Positions 43,360 to 51,399 of a stretch of 64,000 bases of DNA are shown one piece after another. The stretch is from Pleionea sp. CnH1-48. Its GTDB lineage: Bacteria > Pseudomonadota > Gammaproteobacteria > Enterobacterales > Kangiellaceae. The position numbers and the translations under genes are program-made. The notes under the pieces were generated by a model. It saw only the letters and a list, made by a program, of their open reading frames with translations, made no database searches and was not told the DNA's origin. How positions within the stretch are numbered: position 1 is the first letter of the stretch; each line of letters opens with the position of its first letter. The stretch spans positions 1 to 64,000 of the forward strand of contig NZ_JAMXSB010000008.1 of the NCBI RefSeq assembly GCF_024124665.1, given 5' to 3'.

Positions 43360-43824
43360 CTACTCTTTCCCTTTCTTATAAATTTGCTCAAATCCAGCCT
43401 TAGAAAATCCATTCATCCGTTGCCTGCCTACTAAAATAACGGGCACACCGCGAGCATTAAGTCGCTTATAGTCCCGCCGAGCCTGTTTTGATTTATCGAT
43501 ATCCAGTTCTGTAAAAGCAATATTATTCTGCTTAAAGTAGCGCCGCGCTTTCTTGCAGACACCACACCACTCGGCGCTGTACATAATCACCTTATGCTGC
43601 TTGGTCATCTGTTGAAAATAGCGACTGGCTTTCGAAGTGCTCACATTGGTATAAGTGTTAACAGGCCCCAGTTCGACTTCTTCAACCTTCTGCTCAGCAG
43701 GAGGCTTATCACTGTAATGCAACTTGCCGTCCTTGTCTCGCCACTTATATATCTGTGCTGCTTCACCGATATTGCCAAAAAAGCCCATCGCTCCAATCAA
43801 AAATATAACGGTCGTTTTAACCAT
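43360..43824 (-). CDS. Exported DUF4124-glutaredoxin fusion protein
   Basis: A 154-residue protein with a signal peptide (…GNIGEAA), a DUF4124 domain (QIYKWRDKDGKLHYSDKPP, about 24-42), a linker, and a glutaredoxin/thioredoxin-like domain (about 78-150) with redox Cys87 and Cys90 in SAEWCGVCKKARRYF and the cis-Pro in RGVPVILVG. It probably acts as a periplasmic disulfide reductase or isomerase. Divergent from nfi, with only about 80 bases between starts. Confidence 0.87.
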   Translation of the reverse strand: MVKTTVIFLIGAMGFFGNIGEAAQIYKWRDKDGKLHYSDKPPAEQKVEEVELGPVNTYTNVSTSKASRYFQQMTKQHKVIMYSAEWCGVCKKARRYFKQNNIAFTELDIDKSKQARRDYKRLNARGVPVILVGRQRMNGFSKAGFEQIYKKGKE

Positions 43825-43902
43825 AGTTACTGCCCAGGCTCAAAATCCGGTAGAATGTTTCGCACGTTTAACTTGATTAAATTATACGCGACCCACTCTA
43901 AG

Positions 43903-44592
43903 ATGATACCCGATCCATCACAGTTATCTGGACTCAGTGAAGAAGACGCATTAAAAATGCAGCACACTCTGGCACAAAAAATCGTCCAAAGTGACCAGTT
44001 TACATCGATAAAAACCATCGCTGGCACTGATGTCGCCTACGAAAAAGATGGGCAAGAAATCGTCTCTGCTGTCGTAGTAATGGATGCAAGCACTCTCGAT
44101 GTTCTAGAAGTAGCAACCGCTAGAGATAAAATAAGCTTTCCCTATATACCAGGCCTGTTTTCTTTTCGAGAAATACCTCCCCTATTAAAAGCCTTTAAAA
44201 GTTTACAACATGTACCCGATCTCATTGTTTGTGACGGGCAAGGCATCGCTCATCCTCGACGCTTTGGACTGGCTAGTCATCTGGGAGTGCTACTTGACCG
44301 ACCAACAATAGGTTGTGGAAAAACTCGACTGTGCGGTGAGCATGATGATTGTGATGACGAACGCGGTGACTTTGCGCATCTAATAGATAATGATCAAATC
44401 ATCGGAGCAGCGTTAAGAACGCAAAAAAATGTTAAGCCCGTTTATGTATCTGTAGGCCACCGCATTTCGCTGCCTACGGCCATAGATTGGATTCTTAAGT
44501 TAACGCCTCGCTACCGACTTCCAGAGACCACTCGAAAAGCCGACCAGGCAGTCAATGCCATTATGAATAACCGCGAGATTATGTTTAGCTAG
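43903..44592 (+). CDS. nfi: Endonuclease V (deoxyinosine 3' endonuclease)
   Basis: A 229-residue DNA repair enzyme that cuts one base 3' of deoxyinosine. Seen: the family blocks IAGTDVAYEKDG (catalytic Asp), FPYIPGLFSFREIPPLL (Glu), LIVCDGQGIAHPRRFGLASH (Asp and His) and PTIGCGKTRLCG, then VGHRISLPTAIDW. The start is the ATG of MIPDPSQLSG, which aligns with the usual N-terminus; longer frames overlap the promoter of the divergent gene. Confidence 0.93.
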   Translation: MIPDPSQLSGLSEEDALKMQHTLAQKIVQSDQFTSIKTIAGTDVAYEKDGQEIVSAVVVMDASTLDVLEVATARDKISFPYIPGLFSFREIPPLLKAFKSLQHVPDLIVCDGQGIAHPRRFGLASHLGVLLDRPTIGCGKTRLCGEHDDCDDERGDFAHLIDNDQIIGAALRTQKNVKPVYVSVGHRISLPTAIDWILKLTPRYRLPETTRKADQAVNAIMNNREIMFS

Positions 44593-44657
44593 TCGTCACT
44601 AAGACAAGAAATAGTTATTCACTCAAAATTACAATGTCCGTCTTATAAAAGTATTAA

Positions 44658-44681
44658 GAGCAGCATGGGTCCATGCTGCTC
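44658..44681. terminator. Hairpin between nfi and the CARDB-like gene
   Basis: A perfect 11-bp inverted repeat, GAGCAGCATGG (44658-44668) and CCATGCTGCTC (44671-44681), separated by GT, between convergent genes. Confidence 0.65.
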
Positions 44682-44716
44682 AAAGCACTCATTTATTTAA
44701 CGATTTAGTTCAATAG

Positions 44717-45454
44717 TTACCCTTGCTTGAAGTATGACAAAGTATTATTGCCTTCGTCACACTCAGCTTGTTGGTTATAGATATCTGCCGTTGCTGTTAA
44801 TGAAGCATCAGGATCAAATACCCAGTAAGAAAAATAAAACGTCAAAGTCACTGTAGCGCCCGCCGCTAGACCTGCAACGCCTTGGGTCGAAGCCGCTCCT
44901 GTTCCGGGATCTAGCAAGCGAGTATAAAATAACCCAGCTGCTGACGCGCCAATGTTAGTAACATCAACTTTAACAATCGATTGTCCAGCACCATGATCCC
45001 AAACAGGATCATGAATTTTGCTAACAATTAAGTCTGCTTTTCTGCACTCATCTGGTTCCACACACAGACACATAAAGTATTCGCTGCGTTTCACCAAATT
45101 ATTTCTCCGCGCAACATAACATACAGGTTCGTCATCGTATTGATTACCATAAATCCAATGAGAAGAAGGATCATTGATACCTTCATAAATGATGGATTTA
45201 TCCCGTGTCACTTTACACACCGCAGCGCGCTCGCTTTCGGGTTCAACATCATTGCTTTTCTCCTGTTCGGCACGCGCACCTACCCAAGCATCACAAGTCT
45301 TAGGACACGTCATAGGTCCATTGCCCTGAATGAAGTTGGGATACCATCCCGCCTTATAGTTTTTCATTGACATGTCTTCGATGGGATCAGCATAGCTGAC
45401 AACCGAAACGAAAATTACAACCAGATTCAACATCAGATTACGTATAGATTTCAT
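44717..45454 (-). CDS. Secreted Cys-rich protein with CARDB-like domain
   Basis: A 245-residue exported protein: signal peptide (…SVVSYA), a Cys-rich N-terminal half (about nine Cys; blocks GPMTCPKTCDAWVG and YFMCLCVEPDECRKA) that I do not recognise, and a C-terminal CARDB-like beta-sandwich (about 145-240: ADLIVSKIHDPVWDHG, VKVDVTNIGASAAG, CDEGNN). CARDB domains bind other cell-surface molecules. It stands alone between nfi and the SET-like gene; a substrate- or cell-binding role is a guess. Confidence 0.72.
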   Translation of the reverse strand: MKSIRNLMLNLVVIFVSVVSYADPIEDMSMKNYKAGWYPNFIQGNGPMTCPKTCDAWVGARAEQEKSNDVEPESERAAVCKVTRDKSIIYEGINDPSSHWIYGNQYDDEPVCYVARRNNLVKRSEYFMCLCVEPDECRKADLIVSKIHDPVWDHGAGQSIVKVDVTNIGASAAGLFYTRLLDPGTGAASTQGVAGLAAGATVTLTFYFSYWVFDPDASLTATADIYNQQAECDEGNNTLSYFKQG

Positions 45455-45751
45455 GATAAAAATCTCCCTTTTATCAAGTTAAGTGCTCCAAGCAGTCATT
45501 TTCAACATAGTCGAAAAGTTAACCATCAAGCAATGGATAATCTCTGAAACCCTTTGAGCAATCTCTGAAACCAACAAAAAAACCAACCTTGAGATAATCT
45601 CAAAAGCAAGATAACAAACACACCGTATTACGACACTTGCTGTCGCCACACTCACTTATAATAAACATCCTCACGACGTAAAGCACAACACTCCTTACTC
45701 AGGAGAATCTTTTTTAATTGACTATTAGCCGTTCTATCTTAGGAGCTGTTT

Positions 45752-46069
45752 ATGTATCAAATTATCGATGATTTAGTTGTCGCCACCCAAACCATTAAAC
45801 AAGGCACGCAACTCTTTTATGACTATCACTACATTGAAGACTGGGAGCTAACCAATCCAGATATTTTATGGGACGAAAACAGACAGAACCCTTTGCTGAT
45901 TACTTGTGAGTTCAAATTCATACGCCACCATGATGACCCCAACATCTGTATTCGAGGGGAAGGAATTATTGACATACTGCAAGATATCCATCCAGGTGAA
46001 GAACTCACTCACGACTATGGTGAGCTTTATCGACAATATTTGGAATATCGTTCATTAAAAGCCTCATAG
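45752..46069 (+). CDS. Compact SET-domain-like protein
   Basis: A 105-residue cytoplasmic protein. The second half (CEFKFIRHHDDPNICIRG, then IDILQDIHPGEELTHDYGE) closely follows the C-terminal SET motif (R.iNHS.dPN ... i..GeEl.yDYG) of protein-lysine methyltransferases. The first half (VVATQTIKQGTQLFYDYHY) resembles either the N-terminal SET strands or a duplicated SET tail. His replaces the usual Asn in NHS. TAGGAG upstream supports this start, so it is not a truncation at the 5' end. Substrate unknown. Confidence 0.65.
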   Translation: MYQIIDDLVVATQTIKQGTQLFYDYHYIEDWELTNPDILWDENRQNPLLITCEFKFIRHHDDPNICIRGEGIIDILQDIHPGEELTHDYGELYRQYLEYRSLKAS

Positions 46070-46441
46070 CAGAGAAGAGTGATTTCAGGCCAGGGATTCG
46101 GCGCTTATCTCTTAGATATAACAAAGAAATATTACCATTAAATTTTCTGTTGTAGCTATTTTGCTACATAAAATCACTCCCCGAACATCTTTCGGTTAAA
46201 AATAAGAGACAAAAAACAAAGTATAAAAAACCCTATAAAAATCAAATCTCTACTCAATTAAAAAACGTGTTCTTTTACTACCAATTAGCCAATAGCTTTA
46301 TTCATTAAGCAAACATTGAAATTCTTTTTCACTCTTAATGCATCAAGAATTCAACATACCGATACAAACCTTCAATACTCAACACAAAAACGCTCGTGAT
46401 AAAAACAAAGGCATTCAAAGTAAACGACAAGGTAAAAGTCA
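46070..46441. other. Intergenic region, 372 bases, A/T-rich
   Basis: Between the SET-like gene and the trypsin-like gene on the same strand. A small hairpin TGTAGC-TATTTT-GCTACA at 46151-46168 may end the first transcript. The rest is A/T-rich leader with an AAGGTAAAAGTCA ribosome region before 46442; I see no other gene. Confidence 0.45.
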
Positions 46442-48349
46442 ATGAAAAACTTTTTCATTAAAGCAGGAGTCATTTGTTTAGCAAGCGTTGCATCTCTTAG
46501 TTATGCTGCATCAGATAAAGCACAGTCGACAATACGAATTATTGGTGGTGAAGAGTCAGCTAAAAATGCCTGGCCTTTTATGACGGCACTCGTAAGTCGA
46601 GGTCGAGATGCCTTTAATGGTCAAGCCTGTGGAGCCTCATTTATTGGCCGTCGCTACGTTCTGACGGCATCTCACTGTGTAGAAAACGCCAGCGCAGAAG
46701 ACTTTGATGTCATTATAGGTATTCATGATCTCAAACAGGAAGCTAACGAAGGTCAACGCATCAAGGTACGCAATATCTACATGCATGAATCCTATAGCAA
46801 GCCTGTCGAGATAAACAACGACATCGCCATACTCGAATTAGAAAAAGAAGTCACAGGCGTCACACCCGTAAAAATCATGACGCCTGCCATAGCACAACAA
46901 ATTGCTGCAGGAACAAAATTGACAGTTATGGGTTGGGGTAATCGTTCAACCACCAGCACTGATTATCCAGCCACTTTACACCAGGTAAACGTTAATCTTT
47001 TTTCTGACGCTCAGTGTAAACAAAACTATGGCGACCGTGTTACCGACCAGATGCTTTGCGCGGGTATACCGGAAGGCGGTAAAGACTCTTGTCAGGGCGA
47101 CAGTGGCGGACCACTGGTTGTGAAGCATAATAACGAATGGTACCAGATGGGTGTTGTCAGTTGGGGTGACGGTTGTGGCGCAGCAGGAAAAGCTGGTGTC
47201 TATGCAAAAGTTTCATTGTACCCAGACTGGGTCGCTAAAAAAGTCGAAGGTGTCAGTTTACGTCAATCTCACCAATTAGGCTTTGTCGAAGCGGGCTTTA
47301 ATGATGACTATTCCTATGAAGTTACTAACTTCACCACCGCACCTTTCAACATAGCTTCTGTTGAGCTAGTAGATGCAGAAAACCTCTCTAGCTACACAAA
47401 AGTAGATGATCAATGTAGTGGCAAAAGTTTAGCGGTTAATAGTTCCTGTTCAGTTAAGGTTAAAGTAAAAGGGCCTAATAATGGTAACGCCAAGTTTGCC
47501 ATTAAAGTAACCACAGATAACAGCGTTGCCGGAGAAGTATCGGGGCAAACATTTTTTGCAGCGTTACCTGACGCAGGTTTTGATGTGAATGCAGCCGTCG
47601 ACAGCAGCAACATTCGGTGGTCTAACGGTGGAACAGTCGCTTGGGGAACTCAGTCAACTCATACCAGTGCGGGATCAACTGCGGTTGCTAACGGCGATAT
47701 TAACGATAATGAGGCGAGCATTCTTTTGGCGGTTGTAGAAAATGCTAATAAACTCAGCTTCGACTATAAAGCATCGACAGAAGAAAATTACGACTTCTTT
47801 ATTGTTCAGGTAAATGGCAAAACCGTTTTTGGTAAATCAGGTGCCATGAGCGCATTTGAAAACAAAACGCTTGAATTAACAGGCAACAAAAATCGCATTG
47901 CCTTTATCTATCAGAAAGATCAAGAAGTCAGCGAAAATGATGACACCGTGTATCTCGATAAAGTCGCAGTCACATTGAATAACCGCGCACCAAGCGCAGC
48001 GGTTGCACAAGCGAGTCTGGAACTCGACGAAGGCGCCAATGTCACTCTTGATGCTTCGACCAGCAGTGACCCAGATGGCGATTCACTCAGTTATAGCTGG
48101 ACTCAGGTATCAGGCCCCAATGTCACGCTAAGTCAGGCTAATGCTGCAAAAGCAACTTTTAAAGCGCCTTCGGTCACAAAAGATGAAACTCTTGTCTTTA
48201 AAGTCACCGTAACCGACGGCAAAGGTGGTTCAGCAGAAGCCAAGGTATCCGTCAAAGTTAAAAATAAGAAAGAATCTGGCGGTGGCAGCACGACCCTGGG
48301 TTTATTGATGGGGCTGGGTTTACTAGCAAGATATCGAAAAGCTCGATAA
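46442..48349 (+). CDS. Trypsin-like S1 protease with GlyGly-CTERM tail
   Basis: A 635-residue secreted protease. Seen: signal peptide (…LSYAA), activation site before IIGGEES (residue 33), catalytic His78 (TASHC), Asp127 (NNDIAIL) and Ser221 (GDSGGPLVV), with Asp215 at the S1 pocket, so it should cut after Lys/Arg. Then two beta-sandwich regions, a PKD/cadherin-like domain (about 525-605, ending VTVTDGKGGSAEAKVSVKV), and a tail GGGSTTLGLLMGLGLLARYR with Gly-rich start, hydrophobic helix and basic end, as in rhombosortase substrates. Confidence 0.93.
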   Translation: MKNFFIKAGVICLASVASLSYAASDKAQSTIRIIGGEESAKNAWPFMTALVSRGRDAFNGQACGASFIGRRYVLTASHCVENASAEDFDVIIGIHDLKQEANEGQRIKVRNIYMHESYSKPVEINNDIAILELEKEVTGVTPVKIMTPAIAQQIAAGTKLTVMGWGNRSTTSTDYPATLHQVNVNLFSDAQCKQNYGDRVTDQMLCAGIPEGGKDSCQGDSGGPLVVKHNNEWYQMGVVSWGDGCGAAGKAGVYAKVSLYPDWVAKKVEGVSLRQSHQLGFVEAGFNDDYSYEVTNFTTAPFNIASVELVDAENLSSYTKVDDQCSGKSLAVNSSCSVKVKVKGPNNGNAKFAIKVTTDNSVAGEVSGQTFFAALPDAGFDVNAAVDSSNIRWSNGGTVAWGTQSTHTSAGSTAVANGDINDNEASILLAVVENANKLSFDYKASTEENYDFFIVQVNGKTVFGKSGAMSAFENKTLELTGNKNRIAFIYQKDQEVSENDDTVYLDKVAVTLNNRAPSAAVAQASLELDEGANVTLDASTSSDPDGDSLSYSWTQVSGPNVTLSQANAAKATFKAPSVTKDETLVFKVTVTDGKGGSAEAKVSVKVKNKKESGGGSTTLGLLMGLGLLARYRKAR

Positions 48350-48403
48350 ACATTGAAACAGAGGCCGTTGATACGGCTTCTGTCTTCTAACGGAGTATTA
48401 AAT

Positions 48404-48817
48404 ATGAAGCTTATTGTTTCTTTTTCTGCACTAATCATTTTGGTTTCCGCTTGCAGTTTTCAAGCGCAAAGCCAGCCTCAGCCTACCGATAAAGCGCGAA
48501 CACCAGAAACCGTTTATGGCATCCAGGTCCGAGAAAACAGCATCCAGTTTAAAGTAAAAAGTAACGGCTGCACCAAATCGAAAGATTTTACTTTGAGTTA
48601 TAAGATCACTCAACTGAACGCTTTTGAAATCGAACTGTTACGCAACAAGCCCGACTTTTGTCGTAAGCGGAGTTCGGTAAAGACCATCAAAACGCCATTG
48701 CCAGACATTATGCAGGCAGAAGAATCACTCAAAGTCATTTTACTGAATCCCATTGCCAAACCTCATCAACAGTGGTTGCAGGGAAAACAGCCATTTTATA
48801 ACCATAACAAAAGTTGA
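48404..48817 (+). CDS. Small lipoprotein of unknown function
   Basis: A 137-residue predicted lipoprotein. The ATG of MKLIVSFSALIILVSACS has GGAG upstream; the lipobox is LVSAC. The mature part has two further Cys (NGCTKSKDF, PDFCRKRSS) that may form a disulfide, in a small beta-rich domain. It begins 54 bases after the trypsin-like gene and ends at a strong terminator, so both are probably one transcript. No family recognised. Confidence 0.75.
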   Translation: MKLIVSFSALIILVSACSFQAQSQPQPTDKARTPETVYGIQVRENSIQFKVKSNGCTKSKDFTLSYKITQLNAFEIELLRNKPDFCRKRSSVKTIKTPLPDIMQAEESLKVILLNPIAKPHQQWLQGKQPFYNHNKS

Positions 48818-48832
48818 CTCTCCACCCTTTTT

Positions 48833-48854
48833 GAGGGTTTCGACCCTCTTTTTT
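48833..48854 (+). terminator. Intrinsic terminator with TTCG tetraloop
   Basis: GAGGGT-TTCG-ACCCTC (48833-48848) followed by TTTTTTC; starts 15 bases after the lipoprotein stop. Confidence 0.93.
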
Positions 48855-48905
48855 CAATCCTTTCCTTTCGTAATAGAAAACTTGCAATCCAACCTATGCT
48901 CGGTA

Positions 48906-48929
48906 TATTACGCAATTTGTCGCGTAATA
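48906..48929. promoter_or_regulatory. Inverted repeat upstream of the methyltransferase gene
   Basis: TATTACGC (48906-48913) and GCGTAATA (48922-48929), spacer 8, lying 57 bases before the methyltransferase ATG. It may be an operator or a leader hairpin. Confidence 0.4.
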
Positions 48930-48985
48930 CCTTTGGCCGTTGCGCTCACTTTACAACCAATCATCCCAAACTAAGGTGTTTTCTA

Positions 48986-49516
48986 ATGAGCTCAACCCAC
49001 CGCAAAGTGCTACCTAGCGAGTTTTATCCAACTCCTGATGCTGTGGTTGATACGCTTATTCGCCACCTGAATTTAAAGCCAGAGGATCAGTTTCTTGAGC
49101 CTTGTCGTGGTGATGGTGCTATTTTTGATAAGGTTCCGTTGCCAGAGCAGCAAAAAGCCTATGCAGAAATTCGTGAAGGCATTGATTATCTAAATACTTC
49201 CTTCTCACCCAAAGATGTGATCATTACCAATCCGCCATTTTCTTTAACGGTAGAATTTATCCGCAAATCATTAAGTGAACTGACGGATGATGGCACCATG
49301 ATCTATTTGCAGAGATTAAATTTTCTAGGCTCGAAAACGCGCATTCCTTTTTGGCAAGAGGTCGGACTGCCCGATAAAGTGTCTATTATTGTGCCACGCC
49401 CACGTTTTGTTAAAAACGCGAGCGATTCTTGTGAGTATTGTTGGTTTATCTGGGATCGTGGTGATCGGCTAACGCTGCCTAAAGGCATTAGCCATCTGGT
49501 GACACAAATTCAGTAA
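48986..49516 (+). CDS. Small orphan NPPF-type methyltransferase
   Basis: A 176-residue SAM-dependent methyltransferase. Start at MSSTHRKVLPSEFYPTP, with AAGGTG upstream. Seen: an N-terminal YPTPDAVVDTLIRHL helix, motif I FLEPCRGDGAIF (SAM binding) and motif IV DVIITNPPFS, the NPPF catalytic block of adenine-N6 methyltransferases. No target-recognition domain and no restriction partner nearby. It resembles small phage-type DNA methylases; protein or RNA methylation remains possible. Confidence 0.8.
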   Translation: MSSTHRKVLPSEFYPTPDAVVDTLIRHLNLKPEDQFLEPCRGDGAIFDKVPLPEQQKAYAEIREGIDYLNTSFSPKDVIITNPPFSLTVEFIRKSLSELTDDGTMIYLQRLNFLGSKTRIPFWQEVGLPDKVSIIVPRPRFVKNASDSCEYCWFIWDRGDRLTLPKGISHLVTQIQ

Positions 49517-49527
49517 CAGTTACCCTG

Positions 49528-51399
49528 CTAACGTTTCTTATTTCGTCTTACAAGCCCTAAAGCCAATAACATCCAAAGACTTAAAGCACCGCCACCAGAA
49601 CCGCCGCCCGAATTGCCATTGCCGCCACCTCCCGTTGCCGTAGGATCGATAAAACCAGCCGAACCATCATTTACCAATCGCACAGTACGATCCAAACCAC
49701 CACTATCGGCCTGGCTTCCATTCGTTGACTCATATCGACTCCAGGCACCATTTGACCAGTCGACTACCGTTGCAGGTGATGCGTCGAGGGAAGCGCCAGA
49801 AAGGTCTTGAGTTTGGATAGCAAATTGCAGCAACTGAGCACCGTTCATATTTGTCGAAGCAGGCACTGTAAAATTAAACAGAAAAGCATCGCTTTTGTAA
49901 CGAGAGAAATGTTCCATCCCTCCTCCCGGTACATTCAACCAAGTACCCGATGTAGTACTGAGTGGTAAAGAGAAACCATTACCACTCGCGTCTTTTCCTT
50001 CAAGCGCAACACTTGGCTGTAAGGTCACCGATAAACCAGGATACTGAATTGTTTGGTCTTGAGCATTACGCCAACGCATCGGTTTATTAAACGTTATTTT
50101 AAGGCGATATTCGACATCGTTAACAAGCCCTAAATTGGTTGACTCATTCCATTGACGAGCCATTGCAGAGGTTGCTTGCCACTGCCCGGCAAAAACAACT
50201 TCAGAATTGTCAGCTCTTTCTATCCTGATCCCAGTAACCGCTGGTGGCCCGGCTTGTCGAAAGTAGCCCAGTATCGAGGCATTTGCCAACTCACTTCTCA
50301 CTCGAGTAATCTGCGAGTCTGGCAAAATGAAACCGTCATGAGTCACCCCCGTTCCGCCATAATCAGCACCGCCATTAGATGACGGTTCCGTTTCTAAGGT
50401 ATAAGAAGGAATTTGATAAGTATTCGCAAAATACTCATCGGTAGAACCGATACCACCACCCGGCTGAGAGGGACCATAGTCATAAGTGTTATTGTTTACT
50501 GCTCGCATTGCCGTCGCTAAGTTTTCTGTAATCGCATTGCGACGAGTGTTACTGGTCATGGGGGTAAAATAAATTTTTGTGAACGAATGCGTATCGATAT
50601 AAAAACGCAATCGATTAGCCGGCCCCAAATTTGCGGCGGCTTGCAAAGCTTGAGTTTCTGGCTCAGAAGCTGGCCCCGAGCCGTGATGAACGAGAGACTG
50701 ATTATCAGATGATGACCGATTTGAACTCGCCCAATAAGGATTGTTGTTACGATTAAGATCAACGCCAAAAAGATTGTCGGCTTCGGTAGCGATATCAGTA
50801 TCTACACCACGCATATTTTTGCGGCGCATACGGCCATCTCTAGGTGTCGTTGATGAGTCACCAGAAAAAGTCGACAGCATCACTCGCGTAGGAGAACGTT
50901 GTGTTTGAGTAAAACCATCAATATTTAACACAGGTATAATGATAACGGAGGTGTTCTCAAGTAAGTACTGATAAAATCCTTGGTCTTGTTCGTTATCAAA
51001 AAAACGTTCAATAATGCCTGTGACGACTTCAGGAGACTGCCACTCTCGAGCATGAATACCACCATTTTGCAGCATAGCCCCTTCGATGATCATGCCTTCA
51101 TGTGTCACATTATCGCCATCGCTCAACACATAAGCCCAGATATCTCTGCCCAAAAACGTTTGCCCAATAATCTGGCCATTAATATGTTGACTCACTAATG
51201 CCATGTCCTGATGGCGAGCATGCAAACTATTAAAAGTACGAAAACCATCAACAGGCAATGTTGAAGCAACTGGAACTGGCACCGGATAACCCAGTGCTAA
51301 ATTACCATTACTTGAATCATTTTCGGTGTAATCAACTAATGTAGCTAACACTCCCGCCTGAAAGGCAGTTAAAAAAAACAGTGACAAAATTCGTATCAT
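49528..51399 (-). CDS. M14 zinc carboxypeptidase with GlyGly-CTERM tail
   Basis: A 623-residue exported carboxypeptidase. Seen: signal peptide, zinc ligands His116 and Glu119 (GGIHAREWQSPEV) and His271 (YIDTHSF), substrate-binding LNRNNN, catalytic Glu336 (YTLETEPSS), then beta-sandwich domains (about 390-580) and a C-terminal Gly-rich segment, hydrophobic helix and RRNKKR end, a rhombosortase-type tail. The stop-side neighbour upstream overlaps it by 4 bases. It would trim peptides released by the endoproteases nearby. Confidence 0.93.
   Translation of the reverse strand: MIRILSLFFLTAFQAGVLATLVDYTENDSSNGNLALGYPVPVPVASTLPVDGFRTFNSLHARHQDMALVSQHINGQIIGQTFLGRDIWAYVLSDGDNVTHEGMIIEGAMLQNGGIHAREWQSPEVVTGIIERFFDNEQDQGFYQYLLENTSVIIIPVLNIDGFTQTQRSPTRVMLSTFSGDSSTTPRDGRMRRKNMRGVDTDIATEADNLFGVDLNRNNNPYWASSNRSSSDNQSLVHHGSGPASEPETQALQAAANLGPANRLRFYIDTHSFTKIYFTPMTSNTRRNAITENLATAMRAVNNNTYDYGPSQPGGGIGSTDEYFANTYQIPSYTLETEPSSNGGADYGGTGVTHDGFILPDSQITRVRSELANASILGYFRQAGPPAVTGIRIERADNSEVVFAGQWQATSAMARQWNESTNLGLVNDVEYRLKITFNKPMRWRNAQDQTIQYPGLSVTLQPSVALEGKDASGNGFSLPLSTTSGTWLNVPGGGMEHFSRYKSDAFLFNFTVPASTNMNGAQLLQFAIQTQDLSGASLDASPATVVDWSNGAWSRYESTNGSQADSGGLDRTVRLVNDGSAGFIDPTATGGGGNGNSGGGSGGGALSLWMLLALGLVRRNKKR

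Noticed and set aside
43594-43902. N-terminal extension of endonuclease V
   Set aside because: The longer frame runs through the divergent glutaredoxin-fusion gene and adds about 100 residues not found in the family; MIPDPSQ aligns with the normal start.
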